Part shown: piece after piece, positions 16,778 through 24,900 of the stretch
How the letters are laid out: every line of letters starts with the position of its first letter
Numbering within the stretch: the stretch's first letter is position 1
DNA from: Streptomyces mayonensis
GTDB lineage: Bacteria > Actinomycetota > Actinomycetes > Streptomycetales > Streptomycetaceae
Length of the DNA: 64,000 nt
Assembly (NCBI RefSeq): GCF_018982965.1
Contig: NZ_JACBYP010000027.1
Location: 1-64,000 of the forward strand
Direction of reading: 5' to 3'
Translations under genes and position numbers: made by a program
Notes under the pieces: model-generated
What the model was told of the DNA's origin: nothing
The model's database searches: none
The model's input: the letters and a program-made list of their open reading frames with translations, nothing else

Positions 16778-18151
16778 TCAGGCCACCGGGTTGGGCTGCC
16801 GCAGCAGCGTGTCCGCCTCGCGGACCATCTGCCGCACCGCCTTCTCGGGGGTGGTGTTGCCCAGCAGCGCCGACTGGAGCGGCTGGCACATCCGGTTCTG
16901 GAAGTTCGAACCGGCGCCGGTGAACCAGTTGGGCGGGTCGAGCACCGCCACCTTCGCGGCGTCGGCGTAGGAGGACTGGGGTTCCAGGGCCGCGTACTCG
17001 GGTTTCGCGAGGACGGGCTGGTAGGCGGGGATGTGCCCGGCGCTCGCCCAGGTGAGGCTCTGCTTGAGGATCGCGGCGACGTACCGGTGGGCCTCGCGGC
17101 GCCGGGCCGGGTCGGGACTGTTCTGGTGCGGGAGGACCAGGCTGTGGCTGTCCGTGTAGACGGCGGGCTTGTCGAAGACCTGCGGGAAGGGGGCCGCGCC
17201 CAGGTCGATGTCGAACTCCTTCAGCGCGGGCAGCTCCCACTCGCCGAGCATGGCCATGCCGCCGCGGCCGCTGGTGAAGGCGGCCACCGAACCGTAGTAG
17301 TCCAGGTTGTTGGGGTTGGTCCGGCCGTCCAGGAGCTGCGTCATGAAGGTGACGACGCGTACGGCGGCGTCGACGTCGATCTCGGCGGGGCCGCCGTCGG
17401 GCAGGGTGAACTCGGCGCCGGTCTGCGCGTAGAGACCGGCGAACAGCCGCCAGTTCTGCGCGGTGTCGGTGACGTGGCCGAAGAGGATGCCCGCCTGGCC
17501 GGTCGCCTCGGCGAGGGCCTTGCCCGCTTCGAGGAGCGCCTCGGGCGAGCCCATCGGGGCCAGCGCGCCGGAGGAGTCGAGGAGTCCGGCCTTGTCCGCG
17601 GCCTTCTTGTCGTAGAAGACGATGAAGGGGTGGACGTCCAGCGGGATCGCGTAGACGGTGCCCTCGTGCTGCGTGCGCGACCAGACCGCCGGGGTGAAGT
17701 CCTTCTCGCTGACGCCGTACTCGGCGAGCAGGTCCAGGTCGAAGGCGTCGACCAGGCCGCCGGGCGCGTAGCCCGCCAGCCGGGACAGGTGCATGGCCGC
17801 CACGTCGGAGGCCCGGCCGCCGGCGGCGGACATGGCGAGCTTGGTGTAGTACGACGGGCCCCAGTCGAGGATGGTGCGGTCGATCTCGAAGCCCTCGGCA
17901 CCCCCGGCGCCCTTGGACACCGCCGCGATCATGTCGTCCATCAGCATGCCGTCGCCGCCCTGGAACAGGTCCCAGACGCTCAGCGAGGACGCCCCGGAGG
18001 CCGAGGCCGGTGAGGCGCAGCCGGACAGCGGGCCCGCGGCGAGCAGGGCACCCGCTCCGGCCATGGCGTGTCGCAGCAGCCGGCGGCGGCCGATGCGGCG
18101 TACGGGATCGGACACGGCCGGCACCCCCTGGGCAGGAAAACGGGAACTCAT
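16778..18151 (-). CDS. Extracellular sugar-binding lipoprotein of the ABC importer
   Basis: A 457-aa family 1 solute-binding protein. The N-terminus has a twin-arginine stretch (GRRRLLRHAM, about 21-30) followed by a hydrophobic core. A lipobox LSGC puts the lipidated Cys at 45, so it is probably a Tat-exported lipoprotein. The mature domain has the usual two-lobed sequence style (SVWDLFQGGDG ... FGHVTDTAQNW ... TSGRGGMAMLGEW). The ATG at 18151 has an AAAGG site. An internal GTG near 18115 could also start a protein with a more standard signal. It is the first gene of the importer operon and is divergent from the LacI-type regulator, with a palindrome between them. Confidence 0.92.
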   Translation of the reverse strand: MSSRFPAQGVPAVSDPVRRIGRRRLLRHAMAGAGALLAAGPLSGCASPASASGASSLSVWDLFQGGDGMLMDDMIAAVSKGAGGAEGFEIDRTILDWGPSYYTKLAMSAAGGRASDVAAMHLSRLAGYAPGGLVDAFDLDLLAEYGVSEKDFTPAVWSRTQHEGTVYAIPLDVHPFIVFYDKKAADKAGLLDSSGALAPMGSPEALLEAGKALAEATGQAGILFGHVTDTAQNWRLFAGLYAQTGAEFTLPDGGPAEIDVDAAVRVVTFMTQLLDGRTNPNNLDYYGSVAAFTSGRGGMAMLGEWELPALKEFDIDLGAAPFPQVFDKPAVYTDSHSLVLPHQNSPDPARRREAHRYVAAILKQSLTWASAGHIPAYQPVLAKPEYAALEPQSSYADAAKVAVLDPPNWFTGAGSNFQNRMCQPLQSALLGNTTPEKAVRQMVREADTLLRQPNPVA

Positions 18152-18192
18152 CGCGGACCTTTCGACGGCCGGAGCTCATGCGGTGGCTTGTT

Positions 18193-18219
18193 TTTACATC
18201 GATGTACATTGGCTGTAAA
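18193..18219. promoter_or_regulatory. Palindromic operator candidate between the importer and LacI regulator
   Basis: TACATCGATGTA (18195-18206) is a perfect 12-bp palindrome. It is nested in a wider inverted repeat of TTTACA (18193-18198) and TGTAAA (18214-18219). The AT-rich island stands out against its surroundings. It lies 42 bp upstream of the binding-protein ATG and 136 bp upstream of the regulator GTG. A LacI-family repressor encoded next to it is the obvious ligand. Confidence 0.65.
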
Positions 18220-18341
18220 GAGCTGAGGGCAGGGATGGACCGCCGGCGACCGCGAACGGGGCGGCACGGCCGGCCGTGCCGCAGCCCGACGGCCCGCCGG
18301 GACATAGACTCTGGCAGCGCGCAGGAGGCAGGGAGGTCTCG

Positions 18342-19397
18342 GTGGCACGGCCCAGGATCAAGGACGTCGCACGTCACGCGGGCGTGTCGGAGAAGACGGT
18401 GTCCAATGTCATCAACGACTACGCCCATGTCTCCGACCGCACGCGGACGCTGGTGCGCGCGTCCATCGAGCAGCTCGGGTACCGGGTCAACCTGGCCGGC
18501 CGGCACTTGCGCAAGGGCCGAACCGGCATCATCGCGCTGGTCGTTCCGGAACTGGACATACCGTACTTCGCGGAGCTGGCCCGGCATGTGATCCGGGAGG
18601 CCGAGAAGTGCTCCCTGACCGTGCTGATCCACCAGTCGGGGGCGGACCGCGCCCATGAGCTGGCCGCGCTGGCCGGGTTCGGCTCGACCTTCGTGGACGG
18701 GATCATCCTCAGTCCGCTCGCCCTGACCGCGGACGACCTGCGCGACCGCGACGGCTTCCCGCCGACCGTGCTCCTCGGTGAGCTGCTCGAGGAGGGCGCC
18801 GACCACGTGGCCATCGACAACGAGCGTGCCGCGTACGAGGCGACCCGCCACCTGATCGGCCTGGGACGGCGCACCGTCCTCGCCGTCGGCGGTGTCGACG
18901 CCCCGGGTCTCGGCACGGCGGAGGCCCGCACCCGGGGCTACCGTGCCGCGCTGGCGGAGGCGGGACTCGCCCCCGGCCCGGCCGCCCTGGTGCCGGTCGA
19001 CTCCTTCCGGATGCCCGCCGGCGCCCTCGCCGTGGCGCGGGTGCTGCGGGACGGCACGCGGTTCGACGCGCTGCTGTGCCTCAACGACCAGTTGGCGCTG
19101 GGGGCGTTGCGCACGCTGTACGAGCACGGGGTCCGGGTGCCCGGGGACGTCGCCGTCATCGGCTTCGACGACGTGGAGGGCGGGCGGTTCAGTGTGCCGA
19201 CGCTGAGCACGGTGGCGCCGGACAAGGCGGCGGTGGCGAAGGTCGCCGTGCAGCTGCTGCGGCGCCGCATCGAGGAGGCGACGGACCCGGACGCCACCCG
19301 CAACGGCACGGAGGCGGGGGCGCATTCCACCCAGGACCGCATCGTGGCGCACCGGCTCGTCCTGAGGGAGAGCACGCAGGGCCGCGGCGAGCACTGA
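18342..19397 (+). CDS. LacI-family transcriptional regulator of the GH2/ABC operon
   Basis: A 351-aa repressor. The N-terminal helix-turn-helix is classical (PRIKDVARHAGVSEKTVSNV), followed by the hinge RHLRKGRTGIIALVVPEL. The periplasmic-binding-protein-like effector domain spans about 62-340. The GTG at 18342 has GGGAGG five bases upstream; the in-frame codon at 18276 lacks this. It is divergent from the glycoside importer and hydrolase operon and probably represses it until an imported sugar binds. A perfect 15-bp hairpin ends its transcript. Confidence 0.92.
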   Translation: MARPRIKDVARHAGVSEKTVSNVINDYAHVSDRTRTLVRASIEQLGYRVNLAGRHLRKGRTGIIALVVPELDIPYFAELARHVIREAEKCSLTVLIHQSGADRAHELAALAGFGSTFVDGIILSPLALTADDLRDRDGFPPTVLLGELLEEGADHVAIDNERAAYEATRHLIGLGRRTVLAVGGVDAPGLGTAEARTRGYRAALAEAGLAPGPAALVPVDSFRMPAGALAVARVLRDGTRFDALLCLNDQLALGALRTLYEHGVRVPGDVAVIGFDDVEGGRFSVPTLSTVAPDKAAVAKVAVQLLRRRIEEATDPDATRNGTEAGAHSTQDRIVAHRLVLRESTQGRGEH

Positions 19398-19424
19398 CGG
19401 GCCGCCCGACCGGGCGGGTCGGTT

Positions 19425-19459
19425 CCTGCGGGCCGGGCCGGGCCGGCCCGGCCCGCAGG
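19425..19459 (+). terminator. Perfect 15-bp hairpin after the LacI-family gene
   Basis: CCTGCGGGCCGGGCC (19425-19439) pairs without mismatch with GGCCCGGCCCGCAGG (19445-19459) around a 5-nt loop, 27 bp after the stop codon. There is no T-run, which is usual for the genus. Confidence 0.8.
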
Positions 19460-19469
19460 TACGCGTCCC

Positions 19470-19688
19470 CTCCGTGGTGCTTTCGATCGATCCCGGGGTG
19501 CCTTGGCCGACTTCGTGGCACCTTGGCCGGCTCCGTGGCGCCTCAGCCGACTCCGTGGTGCCTTCGCCGACTCCTTCGGCACCTTCGCCGACTCCGTGGC
19601 GCCTTCGCCGACTCCGTGGTGCCTTCGTCACTCCATGGCGCGTTCACGACTCCATGACCTTTCGTCGGCCTCGTGGTGCTTTCGCAGA
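19470..19688. repeat. Degenerate tandem array, about eleven copies of a 20-bp unit
   Basis: The stretch reads as consecutive variants of CTCCGTGGTGCCTTCGCCGA. Units start near 19470, 19491, 19511, 19531, 19551, 19571, 19592, 19612, 19631, 19650 and 19670, with lengths of 19 to 21 bp. The best copies are 19551-19570 and 19592-19611. A period that is not a multiple of three, with unit-length changes, argues against coding, although open frames run through it on both strands. It fills the space between the LacI terminator and the NCS1 permease promoter. Its role is unknown: slipped-strand expansion, a protein-binding array or a small RNA are possible. Confidence 0.8.
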
Positions 19689-19766
19689 CAGGATGACCGG
19701 CCGTCGGAGCAGGCCTGCTCCAGGCCTCGGGCAGGGGTGCGCCATTGGACTGCCCCTGGAGCCAAA

Positions 19767-19823
19767 AATGGTATTCCATTTGCCACAGACCCCTTGACGG
19801 TGCGGTTTGGCGAAAACTACGTT
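19767..19823 (+). promoter_or_regulatory. Promoter and inverted repeat upstream of the NCS1 permease
   Basis: TTGACG (19794-19799) and TACGTT (19818-19823), 18 bp apart, form a promoter with an expected start near 19830, giving a leader of about 65 nt. Just upstream AATGG-TATT-CCATT (19767-19780) is a perfect 5-bp-arm dyad, a plausible GntR-type site. The GntR gene two genes downstream is the natural candidate ligand. Another spaced repeat, CCAC/GTGG, lies near 19840-19857. Confidence 0.55.
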
Positions 19824-19895
19824 CTGTTCACCGGAAAGCCACTTTCGCTTTGTGGAACTCTCCAACTCCCCCGCACCTGATCCCAGGAGTCCCGT

Positions 19896-21383
19896 ATGAC
19901 TGCCCTGGAAGACCGCTGCTCCCCCGGGCGGACCGGCGAGAACGCCACCAGCCCCGGCCTCTACACCTACGACCTGGCCCCGACCAAGCGCGACGGGCGC
20001 CGCTGGGGCGCGTACAACGTCTTCACGCTCTGGGCCAACGACGTGCACAGCCTGGGCAATTACGCCTTCGCCATCGGGCTGTTCGCGCTGGGGCTCAACG
20101 TGTGGGGCATCCTCGCCGCCTTCGCGCTGGCCTCGGTCCTGCTCTTCCTCCTGCTCACCCTGTCCGGATTCATGGGCCACAAGACGGGCGTGCCGTTCCC
20201 GGTCATGAGCCGCATCGCCTTCGGCATCAGGGGAGCCAAGATTCCGGCGGCCGTCCGGGGCGCCGTGGCGATCGCCTGGTTTGGTATCCAGACCTATCTG
20301 GCGTCCGCCGTGCTGAGTGCTCTCCTGGTGGCCATGTTCCCGTCGCTGGCCTCCCTTGACGCGAACTCCCTGCTCGGCCAGTCGACGCTCGGCTGGATCA
20401 CGTTCATGGTGCTGTGGGCCCTGCAGGTGCTGATCGTCAGCTACGGCATGCAGATGATCCGCCGGTACATGGCCTTCGCGGCGCCCACCACCCTGATCAC
20501 GATGTGCGCCCTGGCCGTGTGGATGTTCGTCCGGGCCGACGGCTCGGTCTCCGTCTCCGTCGGCGATCCGCTGACCGGCGGCGCCATGTGGCTGCAGGTG
20601 CTCCAGGCGGCGGCCCTGTGGGTGGTGATCTACGGGACGTTCGTACTGAACTTCTGCGACTTCACCCGGTCCGCGCGCAGCCGCGCCTCCATCGTCCGGG
20701 GCAACGTGATCGGCATCCCGGTCAACATGCTGTTCTTCGCGGGCATCGTGGCGGTCCTCAGCGGCGCCCAGTTCAGCCTCGACGGGCACGTCATCACCAG
20801 TCCGACCGACATCGTCAGGACCATCCCCAACATGTTCCTGCTCGCCGTGGCCTCCCTCTGTCTGATCGCCCTCACGGTGGCGGTGAACCTCCTGGCCAAC
20901 TTCGTGGCGCCGATCTACGCCCTGGTCGACCTGTTCCCGCACCGCCTCGACTTCCGCCGCGCCGGTCTGGTCAGCGCGGTGCTCGGCCTGGTGATCACGC
21001 CCTGGAACCTCTACAACAGCCCGGTCGTCGTCAACTACTTCCTCGGCGGACTCGGCGCCCTGCTCGGCCCGCTGTTCGGCGTGATCATGGCGGACTACTG
21101 GCTGCTGCGCAGGTCCCGGGTGAACGTGCCGGCCCTCTACACCGAGGAGGCGGGCGCCGAGTACCACTACCGCCGGGGCTACAACCCGCGGGCGGTCGCC
21201 GCCTTCGTGCCCGCCGCCGCGATCGCCGTCGTCGTCGCCCTGGTCCCGTTCTTCCACGCCGCGGCGGGCTTCTCCTGGTTCATCGGCGCGATCGTCGCCG
21301 CCGTGCTGTACGCCGCCGTCGCCGACCGCGCCGCACCGGTCCGCGACGTGGACGGCGAGGCCATCGCCGTCGCGGCGGAGTAG
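19896..21383 (+). CDS. NCS1-family purine/pyrimidine/hydantoin permease
   Basis: A 495-aa membrane protein with about twelve helices and an NCS1 signature throughout: WGAYNVFTLWANDVHSLGNY near the first helix, SRIAFGIRGAKIPA after helix 2, and NLLANFVAPIYALVDLFP in helix 8-9. The family moves cytosine, uracil, allantoin, hydantoins or vitamins B1/B6 by cation symport. The following gene is a hydantoin/Asp-Glu racemase-family protein and the third a GntR regulator. A hydantoin, allantoin or related cyclic ureide is therefore the favoured cargo. The N-terminal 25 residues are polar and cytosolic. The start is set by the upstream promoter and leader. Confidence 0.88.
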   Translation: MTALEDRCSPGRTGENATSPGLYTYDLAPTKRDGRRWGAYNVFTLWANDVHSLGNYAFAIGLFALGLNVWGILAAFALASVLLFLLLTLSGFMGHKTGVPFPVMSRIAFGIRGAKIPAAVRGAVAIAWFGIQTYLASAVLSALLVAMFPSLASLDANSLLGQSTLGWITFMVLWALQVLIVSYGMQMIRRYMAFAAPTTLITMCALAVWMFVRADGSVSVSVGDPLTGGAMWLQVLQAAALWVVIYGTFVLNFCDFTRSARSRASIVRGNVIGIPVNMLFFAGIVAVLSGAQFSLDGHVITSPTDIVRTIPNMFLLAVASLCLIALTVAVNLLANFVAPIYALVDLFPHRLDFRRAGLVSAVLGLVITPWNLYNSPVVVNYFLGGLGALLGPLFGVIMADYWLLRRSRVNVPALYTEEAGAEYHYRRGYNPRAVAAFVPAAAIAVVVALVPFFHAAAGFSWFIGAIVAAVLYAAVADRAAPVRDVDGEAIAVAAE

Positions 21384-21455
21384 CCCCGCGCCGCGACCAC
21401 GCCCCCGTCGCGCGCCACGTCACCCCGAGCCCCCGAGCAGAAGGCCGACCCACGC

Positions 21456-22181
21456 ATGCGCATCCTCGTGGTCAACGTCAACACCACGCAGTCCATCACC
21501 GACGCCATCGGCCGGCAGGCGGCCGGTGCCGCCGCCCAGGGCACCGAGATCGTCCCGCTCACACCGGCCTTCGGGGCCGAGTCGGTCGAGGGCAACTACG
21601 AGAGCTACCTGGCCGCCGTCGCCGTGATGGAGGCGGTCCGGGCCCACCCGGGGCCGTTCGACGCGGTGATCCAGGCCGGTTACGGCGAGCACGGCCGCGA
21701 AGGCCTCCAGGAGCTGCTGGACGTCCCCGTCGTGGACATCACCGAGGCCGCCGCGAGCACCGCCCAGTTCCTGGGGCGCCGGTACTCCGTCGTCACCACC
21801 CTCGACCGTACCGTCCCGCTGATCGAGCAACGCCTGGCGGTGGCCGGGCTGAGCGACCGGTGCGCCTCGGTGCGCGCCAGCGGGCTGGCCGTGCTCGAAC
21901 TGGAGCGGGACGAGCGGGCCGCCGTGGACGCCATCACCGAACAGGCCGCCCGTGCCGTGGAGGAGGACCGGGCGGAGGTGATCTGCCTGGGCTGCGGGGG
22001 CATGGCCGGTCTCGCCGAACGCGTGGTGGAACGCACCGGCGTCCCCGTGGTCGACGGCGTCGCCGCGGCGGTGACGGTCGCCGAGTCCCTGGTCCGGCTC
22101 GGGCTGTCCACGTCCAAGGTCCGCACGTACGCGCGTCCGCGCCCCAAGCGGATCGTCAACTGGCCGCCGCGGACGGGCTGA
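21456..22181 (+). CDS. Asp/Glu/hydantoin racemase-superfamily protein with one catalytic Cys
   Basis: A 241-aa protein of the Asp/Glu/hydantoin racemase fold. It starts with the typical strand MRILVVNVNTTQSIT. The second active-site Cys is present in VICLGCGGMAG (Cys180). At the first site, where racemases usually have Cys in an ACFGDPG-like motif, the sequence reads QAGYGEHG with Gly75. That Gly/Cys arrangement is the one known from arylmalonate decarboxylase (Gly74, Cys188), which is not a racemase in its native form. The reaction may thus be a one-base lyase, decarboxylase or hydrolase. It lies 72 bp after the NCS1 permease and before the GntR regulator, so the ligand is probably the transported ureide or a derivative. 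Confidence 0.8.
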   Translation: MRILVVNVNTTQSITDAIGRQAAGAAAQGTEIVPLTPAFGAESVEGNYESYLAAVAVMEAVRAHPGPFDAVIQAGYGEHGREGLQELLDVPVVDITEAAASTAQFLGRRYSVVTTLDRTVPLIEQRLAVAGLSDRCASVRASGLAVLELERDERAAVDAITEQAARAVEEDRAEVICLGCGGMAGLAERVVERTGVPVVDGVAAAVTVAESLVRLGLSTSKVRTYARPRPKRIVNWPPRTG

Positions 22182-22307
22182 CCCGTCCCCGCCTCCTGCC
22201 GCCCCGGCCGCAGACCCGCCCCGGGGTATTCTGACGGGCCGCCCGACCGCCGCCCCCGCCCGGCGCGGTCGGCGTACCGGGTACGGGAAGAGCGACGAGG
22301 GACGGCG

Positions 22308-22997
22308 ATGGCTGCGTCAGAGGGCTTCACGCCCGAGTCCGAGCGGGTCACGCGGCGGTTGCGCGACGAGATCATCGACGGCGTGCGGGGGCCGGGCAGC
22401 CGCCTGGTCGAAAGGGAGTTGGCCGAGTCGCTCGGGGTGAGCCGCCTCCCCGTCCGCGAGGCGCTCAGGATCCTGGTGTCGGAGGGGCTCGTGACGCCGA
22501 GGCCGCGGACCTGGGCGGTGGTGCGGGAGTTCACCACGAGCGACATCGCCGACCTCGACGAGGTCCGCTCCGGGCTGGAGACGCTGGGGTTCCGGCTCGC
22601 GGCCCAGCGGCACACGCGCGAGGGCCTCGACCGGCTGCGCGCGACGGTGGACACCGAACTCGACGCCGCCCGCGCGGGTGACGCGGTACGGGCCCGCAGG
22701 GCGGCGGCCGACTTCCACCAGACGGTCATCTCGCTGGCCGCCAACGAGTTGCTCAGCGAACTCGAACGCGTCCTGCGCAGCCGGCTGCGCTGGCTCCTGG
22801 GCCAGCACGACGACCTGCTGGCCGTCGCGCTGGAGCACGACGCCCTGTGCCGGGCCATCGCGGCGCGCGACGTGGAGCGCGTCCAGGAACTCGTCCTGCA
22901 CCACCTGTCGACCAGCCGCAGCGCGGCCCTGGGCCACCACGCGCAGGAACGCGCGACCCGCGAAGAACGGGAGCGGTCCCGGTCGGACCGGTCCTAG
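22308..22997 (+). CDS. GntR-family regulator, FadR/FCD subfamily
   Basis: A 229-aa regulator. The winged helix (about 10-75) has RLVERELAESLGVSRLPVRE and LVSEGLVTPRPRTWAVV. The all-helical FCD ligand domain follows (about 85-215), with metal-binding-type His residues in ADFHQTVISLA and LHHLSTSRSA. It is the third gene of the NCS1-racemase locus and probably controls it. The C-terminal tail ends in an Arg/Ser/Asp run (ERERSRSDRS) encoded by repetitive DNA. The stop TAG shares the palindrome CTAG with the stop of the convergent AraC gene, so the coding regions overlap by four bases. Confidence 0.9.
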   Translation: MAASEGFTPESERVTRRLRDEIIDGVRGPGSRLVERELAESLGVSRLPVREALRILVSEGLVTPRPRTWAVVREFTTSDIADLDEVRSGLETLGFRLAAQRHTREGLDRLRATVDTELDAARAGDAVRARRAAADFHQTVISLAANELLSELERVLRSRLRWLLGQHDDLLAVALEHDALCRAIAARDVERVQELVLHHLSTSRSAALGHHAQERATREERERSRSDRS

Positions 22998-23890
22998 CGA
23001 GAACGGTCGCCACCGGACCGGTCCTGGAGGGAGCGGTCCCGGTCGGTCCGGTTCTGGGGGGAGCGGTCCTGTTGGGAACGGTCGCCGCGAGGGCGGTCCC
23101 GGTGGGAGCGGTCCCGGCCAGGGCCCCGCTCGCCCGTCGTGAAACGGGACGGCGGAAGGCCGAAGGTGCGGGTGAAGGCGGCGGTGAACGCGGCGGGCGT
23201 CGCGTACCCGAGGCGGCCGGCGACCTCGCCGACCGGCGCGGTGCGCAGCAGCGGCACCGCAGCGAGCAGGCGTGCGCGGGCCCGCCACACGGCGGGGCTG
23301 TCGCCGGTCTGCGTGCGGAAGAGCCGGGTGAAGGCCCGTTCGCTCATCGCCGCCCGCGCGGCCCAGTCGGCGTTGGTGACGCCGGCGTCCGGGGCCGCCA
23401 GGTACTCCCGGCAGAGCGAGGAGAGCACGGCTGAGGCGGGGATCGCCACGTGGAACGGGAGCGGGGCCCGCGCCGCGATCTCGTGCAGGAGGAGGTCGGC
23501 GATGCTGCCCGCCCGCCCCGACAGGCTGTAGTCGGCCTCGAACTCGACTGCGGCCAGGAGCAGTTCACGCAGCAGCGGCGGCACGTCCACGACCTTGCAC
23601 GTGCGGGGCCACCAGGGCACGGCGGCCGGCTCGACGTAGAGGCTGCGGGTGCTCACGCCCAGCATGCGCACCCGGTGCCGGGTGGCGGCGGGGACCAGGA
23701 CGGCGCGCTCGGGCGGAACGGTCCAGGTGCCGTCGGCGGTGTCGACGACCATGACGCCGGTGGCGCCGTACAGGAACTGCGCGCGCCGGTGTTCGTGCCA
23801 GTCCAGGAGGTGGCCCGGCGGGTAGTCGGTGCCGATCGGCAGGACGGCCCGGTCCACGTGGTCGACGTCGGCCAGGGGAACGTTCTTCAC
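22994..23890 (-). CDS. AraC-family regulator with cupin sensor and DRSxx-repeat tail
   Basis: A 298-aa regulator. The N-terminal cupin-like domain (about 15-110) has HEHRRAQFLYGATGVMVV and VLVPAATRHRVRML. The AraC HTH pair (about 160-258) includes ADWAARAAMSERAFTRLFR and VAGRLGYATPAAFTAAFTR. The last 39 residues are eight pentapeptide units of the form DRSxx, an unusual low-complexity tail. I start it at the GTG at 23890; the open frame to 24181 is the antisense of the TSUP transporter gene. It ends in the same CTAG that ends the GntR gene. It is divergent from the TSUP gene, a likely target because small AraC-cupin regulators often control adjacent exporters. Confidence 0.83.
   Translation of the reverse strand: MKNVPLADVDHVDRAVLPIGTDYPPGHLLDWHEHRRAQFLYGATGVMVVDTADGTWTVPPERAVLVPAATRHRVRMLGVSTRSLYVEPAAVPWWPRTCKVVDVPPLLRELLLAAVEFEADYSLSGRAGSIADLLLHEIAARAPLPFHVAIPASAVLSSLCREYLAAPDAGVTNADWAARAAMSERAFTRLFRTQTGDSPAVWRARARLLAAVPLLRTAPVGEVAGRLGYATPAAFTAAFTRTFGLPPSRFTTGERGPGRDRSHRDRPRGDRSQQDRSPQNRTDRDRSLQDRSGGDRSR
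22997..23113. repeat. 15-bp tandem repeats at the convergent gene ends
   Basis: Eight 15-bp units, each with a core like GGGAGCGGTCC on the plus strand, encode the DRSxx tail of the AraC-family protein on the minus strand. The last codons of the GntR gene just outside (ERERSRSDRS) have similar composition. The unit keeps the reading frame of the AraC gene, so copy number could change without breaking it. Confidence 0.75.
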
Positions 23891-23984
23891 CCGGGCCACC
23901 CTACGGCCGTCCTGGCCGAGTCTCGAAGGAAAGGTGCCGGGCATCGAATGCGGGCGGCTGCCGGGCGCTGGTGAGGTGGTCCTC

Positions 23985-24821
23985 ATGGACCTTGTGGCAC
24001 TGCTCGGCATCGGGCTGCTCACCGGCGCGACGACCGTGCTGTTCGGATTCGGCGGCGGCTTCGTCGCCGTCCCGGTCGTGGTGTGGGCGGACGCCGCCCT
24101 GGGCACGGACGCGATCCGCGTGGCCACGGCCACCTCGGCCGTGGTGATGGTGGTGAACGCCGCCTTCGCGACGGCCGTCACGCCGCGGCGGGTGCTGGGC
24201 GCCCTGCGCGGCGGCGGCCCGCTGCTCGCCCTGCTCGGCGCCGGTGCCGCGGCCGGGGCGCTCGCCGCTCGCCACGCCCCGGCGGGGCTGATCCGCTGGG
24301 CGTTCGTCGGCTACGTCGCCCTCACCGTCGTGGACCTGCTGCTGCGTCCCGGTTTCCTGCGCCCGCACGCCCCGGCCGCGCCTGCGGGCCCGACGGCAGG
24401 GCCGGGGCCCGAGCCGGAACCGGTCGCGCGGGCACCGCGCCCGCTCCCGGCGCTCGTCGGCGCACCCGTCGGCGCGGTGGCGGCCTTCCTCGGTGTCGGC
24501 GGCAGCGTCATGACCGTGCCGGCGATGCGGCGCTCCGGGCACACCATGCAGGTGGCGACCGCGCTGGCCAATCCACTGACCCTGGCCGTCGCGCTCCCGG
24601 CCGCCGTCGTCTTCCTGGGCGGCACCGGGGGCCCCGCCGGAGCCCCCGCGCACCCGGACCTGGTGGGCCTGGTGGACCTCCGGGCGGCCGCGGCCCTCCT
24701 GCTGGGCGCCCTGCCGGTGATCGCGGTGCTGCGCCGCCGCCCGCCCCGCATCCCCGACCGCGTCCACGCCTGGACGTACGTGGCGCTGCTCGGTGCGGTG
24801 ACCGTGGCGATGCTGCCCTGA
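23985..24821 (+). CDS. TSUP (TauE/SafE) family transporter
   Basis: A 278-aa protein with about eight membrane helices in two related halves. Each half has a glycine-rich motif: VLFGFGGGFVAVPVVV near residue 20 and AAFLGVGGSVMTVPAM near residue 165. The central loop (about 125-155) is rich in Pro and Ala. TSUP proteins export or import small anions such as sulfite, sulfoacetate or other organic acids; the substrate here is unknown. The ATG at 23985 is preceded by GAGGTGG and starts the first helix. The divergent AraC regulator is the likely controller. A second TSUP gene lies at 41.4 kb. Confidence 0.85.
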   Translation: MDLVALLGIGLLTGATTVLFGFGGGFVAVPVVVWADAALGTDAIRVATATSAVVMVVNAAFATAVTPRRVLGALRGGGPLLALLGAGAAAGALAARHAPAGLIRWAFVGYVALTVVDLLLRPGFLRPHAPAAPAGPTAGPGPEPEPVARAPRPLPALVGAPVGAVAAFLGVGGSVMTVPAMRRSGHTMQVATALANPLTLAVALPAAVVFLGGTGGPAGAPAHPDLVGLVDLRAAAALLLGALPVIAVLRRRPPRIPDRVHAWTYVALLGAVTVAMLP

Positions 24822-24900
24822 CGCCGGCGGGGCGTGCCCGGGGCGGCCGCCCGGCGAGGGCCCGCACCGGTACGTCCCGGCCCCTCACCCGTCCGGCACG

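Noticed and set aside
14913..19631. 1572-codon minus-strand open frame
   Set aside because: Only the last 299 codons are a real permease. The rest is out of frame with the second permease, the binding protein and the divergent LacI gene, and is a high-GC artefact.
19470..19688. CRISPR array
   Set aside because: Units follow each other directly with no spacers, are diverged, and no cas gene is present.
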